A stretch of 64,000 nt of DNA. Source: Anadara kagoshimensis (lineage: Eukaryota > Mollusca > Bivalvia > Arcoida > Arcidae). The notes below the pieces were generated by a model, which saw only the letters and a program-made list of their open reading frames with translations, was not told the DNA's origin and ran no database searches. Location: the NCBI GenBank assembly GCA_021292105.1, contig CM037871.1:13786696-13850695 (forward strand). Direction: 5' to 3'. Position numbers and translations under genes: made by a program. Of the stretch, positions 57,839-64,000 are shown piece by piece (position 1 is the first letter of the stretch; every line of letters begins with the position of its first letter).

Positions 57839-59250
57839 GTGGATGAATCAGAAAATGTACGTTGTGCTGTTAAAGTTAATCAATACCTTACTTACTGGTT
57901 TAATGTTTCCTTGGATGTAAAACAAGGTAGTACTCTGTCTCCAACACTATTTTCTATTTACATTAACGATCTGGTAGAACAGATAAATGCGCTTAACCTC
58001 GGTATTCAGGTAGATGATAGAATGATATCTCCCTTACTGTATGCGGGTGACATTAGTAAAAACTCATGTCATCGCACCGGAAGAACAAAGTCTACAGGGT
58101 CAGTTAGATGTCATTGGCAAATTGTGTAGGAAATGGAGGCTCATAATAAATCCCAAAAAAGTCTAATGTAGTTCATTTTAGAACACCCAGTACTCCACAA
58201 AGTAGCTTTTCAATGTCTTGTGGTGAAGAATGTATTGACTATTGTTCGTCATACAAATATCTTGGTGTTTGGTTTAATGAATTTTTAGATTTTAACTTTT
58301 GTGCTAAACAGCTAGCTAAATCAGCCCATAGAGCATTAAGTGTTATCATAACTAAATTCAATGCAGTTGGAGACATGAACTATAAAGAATATACCAAGTT
58401 GTATTCGAATTTAGTGCTCCCAATATTGTCTTATGGAACAGGTATTTGGAGAATGAATCAATATAATTGTATAAGCTCTGTACATATAAAAGCATGTAAA
58501 TTTTTTCTTGGTTTACCAAAGCGTAGCTCTAATCTAGCTGCTAAAGCTGACATGGGTTGGCTGTCAACTGATGCCATTCTTAAGCTTGAAGTTTTTAGAT
58601 TGTGGAATAGAGTTATTTCTAATGCCAGTGACTTGAGCCAATTTGTTCACATTTGGTCTTTAAAATGCAAATCCTCTTGGTATAGCAGGAGTTTTAACAT
58701 GTGTAGGTCTCCTAATATCATAGATCATACATCACACTTGGTAGATTTGTAGTCAGCTTGGCAGTCCATGTGGGACAAAGACCAACTATACTTTTAAAGT
58801 AGTATTTGGAATGATAACAACCAACCAAATGGCAACAAGCTACGTACTTATAGAATTTTTAAACAAAATATAAAAAACCGAACCCTATGTTTTAAACTCA
58901 ACCAAGTCTTCTCGTAAATATTTTTCGAGGCTTCGTTGTGATAGTCTACCTATTAAAATAGAAACTGGTCGCTTTAGTAACCCCCCCCCCCCCTCTGGCT
59001 GATAAAATTTGTCAGTTTTGCAACAGCAAAAGTGTATGAAGATGGGTTTCATTTTCTCATGGAGTGTCCATGGTACTGTGACCTCAGGTATAAATTGACC
59101 GCCGGGGCAGCAGAGATGTATGATTGTTTTAATGTTTTATCAGTAGTTGATCAGTTTTATTATTTTATGACCAGTAATGATATGGTATCTTGTATATTAA
59201 CCACAGTCCAGGCTATGTACAAAAGGCGAGAAAATTTTATTCTGTAGAAT
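57839..59250 (+). pseudogene. CR1/L2-like LINE ORF2, 3' half, decayed
   Basis: The RT part begins RCAVKVNQYLTYWFNVSLDV and KQGSTLSPTLFSIYINDLVE. The catalytic motif reads LLYAGDI (about 58035), so the first catalytic Asp of YADD is replaced by Gly. After a frame change, YKYLGVWFNEFLDFN, LPILSYGTGIW, ACKFFLGLPKRSSNLAAKAD and LKLEVFRLWNRVI (58213-58752) follow. EDGFHFLMECPWYCDLR (59032 on) is the C-terminal zinc-ribbon-like end. A C14 tract at 58980-58993 lies in between. It is 5'-truncated and inactive. No poly(A) or terminal satellite is evident before the next element at 59302. Confidence 0.75.
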
Positions 59251-60384
59251 CTGTATTTTAGTAGTTTTTTAAAAAGACAACAGCTTTTTTAATATTGAAC
59301 TCACTGTGGTACAGCGTACACGGGATATTAAAGCATAAAATGAGCAAAACAGCTGGTGTAAACAACACCAGCGGGATTTGAAAGCCGATTTTTTACTTAT
59401 CTGTTCATTTTAACATGTGACGGTGTATTGGGGCATCAATCGGACACATAAACGTTTCTATTGAAATAGTTAACTGTATCCGATACACTGTTTAAACTTT
59501 AAAACAAATTGATAAAGTGCAAGTGCTCACCTTTGATTTTGCCATCGCCGGGAGTTTCTGTTCAATATTTCAATTTTCACTTCTTGATTAAAAATTCTGA
59601 AGTGTACAATTCCTCTAGAATGTTAAGAACTACATGTCGACCAAATTTCAGCTCAATGTATTGCGAAATAAAGGAGCAGGACACGTTGAAAGATCGACGC
59701 GGTGTACTGGGAATTGATTCTCATCACCGCTTTAGTGTACTGGGAATTGCAAAATTACGGTTACCGGAAATCGTGTATAACATTATTTTCAAGTCCCAAT
59801 TTTTAAAGAAATTGGGGATTGCGAATGTATGATACAGTTTGTATGCATGGTGCATACAATAATAAATAAGTTTCACTGTGCAAGTTTATATTAGGTGTTC
59901 ATAGCAAAGGCTCTAACCTTGAATTCAAAATTGAATTAGGTAGATCGCCAATATTTAGAGACATAGAGTGATTCCATAGTTTCATTAAAATGTTTAACAC
60001 TTAAGGATATCCAAACTAATATGGTATCCACACTAGGAAAATATGACCTTCGAATTTAAAAGTAAAAATGTGGGTTGTGGGATTTAAACGCAACAGAAAG
60101 GCCCTTGTTCTAGAAGGTCTGTCATTGATGCAACCCCAGAAAAGGTCAATAAAGTTTATGATATTGTTACGACTGACAAGCGAGTTACAGAATGGTATGT
60201 AGCCAGTTGGCATTTCACAGGGAATACATGTATTACATTTAATTCTGACAGAAAATCTTGCAATGAGAAATGCTTTCAGTTGGGTACCAACTTACTAAGG
60301 CATCTGACAATTGGTCAGAAGCACATCAAGTGCACTTTGTTGTGTGCTTTTTTCAGAGATAAGTTACTATGGATTACACGTGGG

Positions 60385-60690
60385 TTTATCAATTCACCCC
60401 AGTGGCCAATGTTTACACTTAATCACCCTGAAAAAAAGACCAATACTGTTACATCAGCTGGAGAGGGTATGACCTCGGCTTCCAGTGATGCTGATCATAT
60501 TCTGGTGGTAGGTTATCTCCAAAAGGGACAAACAATCAATGACACATACTATTCATCACTTTTGATGCAGTTACGGAAAATTATTAAATTCAAGAAATGA
60601 CGGAAAGCTCAGTAAAGATGTGCTGTTCCGCTAAAAGTAGCCTATTTAAATCAGACAAATCTTAGGAAATGATAGTGAAACTGCAGCCAG
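60385..60690 (+). pseudogene. Mariner transposase fragment nested in copy 2
   Basis: The frame 60280-60600 includes LNHPEKKTNTVTSAGEGMTS, HILVVGYLQKGQTINDTYYS and LLMQLRKIIKF, the middle of a mariner transposase (the SAG-KVM, DYLQKGQTI and YY-x-x-LL blocks). The catalytic Asp of the D-x-LQKG region reads G-Y instead of D-Y, so the enzyme would be dead. Copy 1 has no such insert between AAGGCAAATGG and CTGCAGCCAGTT. Confidence 0.65.
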
Positions 60691-60929
60691 TTGGTGCTTG
60701 GTATATGTGTAATACCTTTTTTATTATTAGTAGTACTTGTTATTGTCTATAGAATGATTAAAAATTGTCGATTCAAGGTAAAATATATCACGTTTTAAAC
60801 AGCATCACTTATGAGTGGTCGAAATTGTGCACCGTTATTAGTATGTAGGTTGCATTTACATAGAACATGCTGGCTTCAATAAACAAGCTGTTTTATTTAG
60901 AGGTGGTCTTTACGTTAATGCCACTAGAC

Positions 60930-61198
60930 TCAAAAAGACCGCACTCGGACCACATGCGGGAAAGTGATTTATCCTTGCCGTTGGCCTTTACTGGTTTACC
61001 TGGTATCAGTATAATGTGCCTGGGGAGTGGTACGCTTGTCTGCGGCATACTGACTCTGTGAGCTAGAACATTAAAGTCGCCATGAGTGCGCCCTAGTACA
61101 AAGCAGACCATAACTTGTTCATAGATTAATAAAATTAATAGTTCTCGTCGCGAATAGCTGGAAAATTGCTGATGCGACGTTAACCAACCAACCAACCC
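60930..61198 (+). mobile_element. SINE with (AACC)n tail, nested in copy 2
   Basis: The sequence is absent from copy 1. It ends ATAGCTGGAAAATTGCTGAT, GCGACGTTAACCAACCAACC, a tail typical of molluscan SINEs. Its 5' head is not clear. Confidence 0.55.
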
Positions 61199-62258
61199 AT
61201 TTCCGATTGTCCGACACGGCCATTATTTTTTGTGCCTTGTTTCAATACATGTTTTATACCCGGATACAAAATTACACGCGTATCGACGTGTCAGTAAAGT
61301 TTTAGGCACTTTTTTGCAGAGCGTAACGGAATACATATATTTGAGTTGCACATCCGATATTAAGGAATTAAAAAAAATGTATATAATATTTTACCAAGTG
61401 CATTATTTCTGAAATGCTATGGTTATGATAAACTAACAGGCCAAAAATGGCAGTGTCTAAAAACTGGAAATTTTGAATACATGTAGATGAAATTTGAGCT
61501 TTCATCGTGGATTTGCAGAAAATCGAATCGGTTGACATTAGGATTTTTTCTATATTATTTGATAAAACTATATTTGCTTTCTGGACACATTAATTTTAAA
61601 AAATCTATCTAGCGGATTTTTAACAACCAAAGCATCAGCATACGGCGCCTTGTTGAAGCGTTTATGTCAAAAGATGATTTTCTTTTGCGTCTAAAGACTT
61701 GGTGCAATAATATGAGCCAGACAATAAAGCACAGAGTCGTCAGTGGATAGGGCCTGGGTCCCCTAGGCCAAAGAAGGTTAAAAAGCATTAGTGTACTGGC
61801 AAGGTGATGACTACAGTATTTTGGGACGCAAAAGGTGTTATTGTGTGTGACTTTTAACCAAAGAGAAGTACAATGATAACTGGAGTGCACTATGCAAACT
61901 TGCTAGACCGCACGAGAAATGATATCTGTGAAACCGCCGCAACAGGACAACGCAAGAGTACACAGTTGCAAAGTTACAATGAAGGCTGTGGGGCGAAATA
62001 CCACATTCTGCCTAGCTCGTAGCGACTTCTTCTTTTCCCAAAATTGAAAAATGATACCCGATGGCGTCATTTCAGGTCTGACCAAGAAGTCATGAAGACA
62101 GTTGAGGAGTGTGTCAATGGATATATAACCCTGTCTTTTTCAGATCTGGGTGATGGATGAGTGCATCACACTAGAGGGCACTGAATTACATTAAAAAGAA
62201 GAGGTGGATCTAATCCGGAAAAAAGGTTAAGCTGGTTTCTTATTGATTGGCCCTCGTA
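61199..62258 (+). mobile_element. Mariner remnant, copy 2, without left end
   Basis: It matches 35515-36334 of copy 1: CATTTCCGATTGTCCGACAC, GAGGGCACTGAATTACATTA and the right end TTGATTGGCCCTCGTA at 62258. It has extra sequence relative to copy 1 (about 61740-62040), so copy 1 is the deleted one. Confidence 0.6.
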
Positions 62259-63801
62259 AATAAAAATTCAAAATAAACATATGACACTATGAACTATGTT
62301 TAACATGTTAAAAATGAAAAAATGTGTTATATTGTTAAAACTTTTTATTTTTATAAATCAGTTTCAAGACGTTTGATTTTACTCTCGTCTCATTTGTGGA
62401 TCTGTTTTACACCAGATACCTCCTTTCGACGACTGTCTCATCTTGACCTTTGATATAAATAAGTCATATTTTAGCTGGTCGATTCAATCTAATGACATTA
62501 GGTTAAATATTTTAAAAAATTTCTCAAATTGTAATCTTCATTTTCCTGCTCAGTTCCAAACTACAAAGTTTTTTTTCTTTACTTTCACTAGTTGCATTTG
62601 CTATGTCACTGTCAAACTTTAACAATTTAAGAACTGATTATATTTTGACATTACACATGGGCCTTTGTTATGGTTCAATAAACACTTGGATCTCTCTCAA
62701 TCTATATATATCGGGGAAATATGTGTTAAATATGTGGTCTATGTATGTTTCATCTTCATCTCGTCTATAATGCATTATTAATAATTACAGATGTTGAAGA
62801 TTTTCACTAAATAAATAATTGTTTCGTTTGTCATTGAAAAAGAAGTATAAATTCTATATAAATTCATTAAAACATGAAAATCGCACAGCTGGCAAGATAT
62901 TTGAATCCTCAATTCCCAGTACACCTACTTGCTCCTTAATTGCCAATACCCAGTACACCTTTTTGCAATTCCCAGTACACCGCATGTTATCCTCCAACGT
63001 CTCCTGCTCCTTTATATCTCAATACATTGAGCTGAAATTTGGTCGACATGTAGTTCTTAACATCCTAGAGGAATTGTACGCTTCAGAATTTTTATTTATC
63101 AGGTGAAATTTGAAATATTGGAAAGAAACTCCCGGCGACGGCAAAATCACAGGTGAGCACTTGCGCTTTATCAATTTGTTTTAAAGTTTTAACAGTGTAT
63201 CAGATGCAGTTAACTATTTCAATGGAATCATTTATGTGTCCGATTGATGCCCCAATACACCATCACACGTTAAAATGAACAGATAAGTCAAAAATCGGCT
63301 TTCAAATCCCGCTGGTGTTGTTTACACTAGCTGTTTTGCTCATTTTATGCTTTAATATCCCGTGTACGCTGTACCACAGTGGAACTGATGCTTTAAAAAA
63401 AGGTATAGTTTTTTAAATGTACTGTACATTTAATGCTATGCTATTTATATGTTTTTAACTATAGTGTGAAACTATTTATCCCGGTTTTATTCTTTTGTCT
63501 GATGAAGATGTACATACAGTGTCTCATAAGTCTTTTGGGCTGGATATCATAATATGTTTTAGAATGTTTATCTATGTATAGATATGTTTTATGAAATGTG
63601 ACACTTAAATAAACTATTTATTATCTTAGTTATTACTATAGCATAATTAATTGTTTTATTATGTATTAAAAAATGAAAGTGTCTCATAAGTCAGTAATGG
63701 CTGGGCAGTAATACTTTTAGTAAGAAAAAAACTTTATGTCTAGTGCAAATACATATATGGATACATTAACAAGAAAACTAGATTAAGTGTTTAACAAGTA
63801 A

Positions 63802-64000
63802 GACAAATTGGACATAATTGCTGAGAAATTAACAAAATTTGAAACAAAGTTGTTGAATGTAACGCGCGACGTAGATGTAGTGTGTAAAGATGTTGCTGAA
63901 ATTAAAACCAAAATTCAAAGCATGGATGAAGGTATGAATTTTATATATGAAAAGTTTGAAAAAAATCTATCGTTGACCGAGGACCTCGAAAACAAAATAG
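63802..64000 (+). CDS. Coiled-coil ORF1 of a LINE, cut by the window end
   Basis: An open frame (KLDIIAEKLTKFETKLLNVT, then DVAEIKTKIQSMDEGM, EKNLSLTEDLENK) continues past the end. Leu/Ile heptads and charged residues predict a coiled coil as in L1-type ORF1 proteins. Two stops (63784, 63799) separate it from an ATG at 63736 in the same frame, so it is either decayed or starts later. Confidence 0.45.

Larger units (their letters stand above)
59302..63381. mobile_element. Transib/RAG-type non-autonomous element, copy 2
   Basis: CACTGTGGTACAGCGTACAC at 59302 and its reverse complement ending at 63381 bound a 4080-bp element flanked by GAACT on both sides (59297-59301 and 63382-63386). The left part (59302-60300) and the right part (61195-63381) align with copy 1. 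It differs by lacking the Penelope-like fragment, by an inserted mariner transposase fragment (60305-60680), and by a SINE that replaced the mariner's left end. CAATTCCCAGTACACC is repeated three times near the right TIR (62910-62985). Confidence 0.75.

Overview
The window is intergenic and intronic DNA from an animal, most likely a marine invertebrate and probably a mollusc or bivalve. This is inferred from the spliced gene, AT-rich non-coding DNA, tRNA-derived SINEs, and the mix of LINE, Penelope-like, Polinton, mariner and THAP/YqaJ remnants. It is not proven. No prokaryotic gene organisation is present. Only one host-type gene is visible; almost everything else is mobile or tandemly repeated DNA in different states of decay.

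Layout. 1-5.5 kb: a decayed non-LTR retrotransposon on the + strand, with tandem 5' monomers, a Gag-like ORF1 with three zinc knuckles, then endonuclease, reverse transcriptase and RNase H. It runs on into the end of a NADAR domain and an SGNH-hydrolase domain. 6-8 kb: a decayed transposon-associated gene and a SINE. 8.8-10.35 kb: a short 3' end with poly(A), then a better NADAR-SGNH copy, also with poly(A). 11.7-18.1 kb: about 122 copies of a 52-bp minisatellite, followed by two arrays of a 21-bp unit built on a 14-bp palindrome. 19.2 kb and 39.9-40.6 kb: two phase-compatible exons of a probable type II membrane methyltransferase, separated by a 20.5-kb intron full of transposons. 32.9-37.5 kb and 59.3-63.4 kb: two copies of a long-TIR element with CACTGTG ends and 5-bp target duplications, as in Transib/RAG-like transposons. 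42.0-50.1 kb: a Polinton/Maverick with an exact 6-bp target duplication, carrying remnants of integrase, packaging ATPase, a zinc-finger/acidic protein, a Gln-rich repeat and a two-domain PC4-like protein. 51.8-57.2 kb: an inverted-repeat-bounded region with THAP and YqaJ-nuclease remnants and a nested LINE. 57.8-59.25 kb: a second LINE. The window ends in a coiled-coil LINE ORF1.

The most interesting system is the retrotransposon that appears to carry a NADAR-SGNH module at its 3' end. Two independent copies support it, and both carry the same module order. The next most interesting are the precisely bounded Polinton with PC4-like genes reaching into its TIRs, the CACTGTG/5-bp-TSD element pair, and the membrane-anchored methyltransferase gene.
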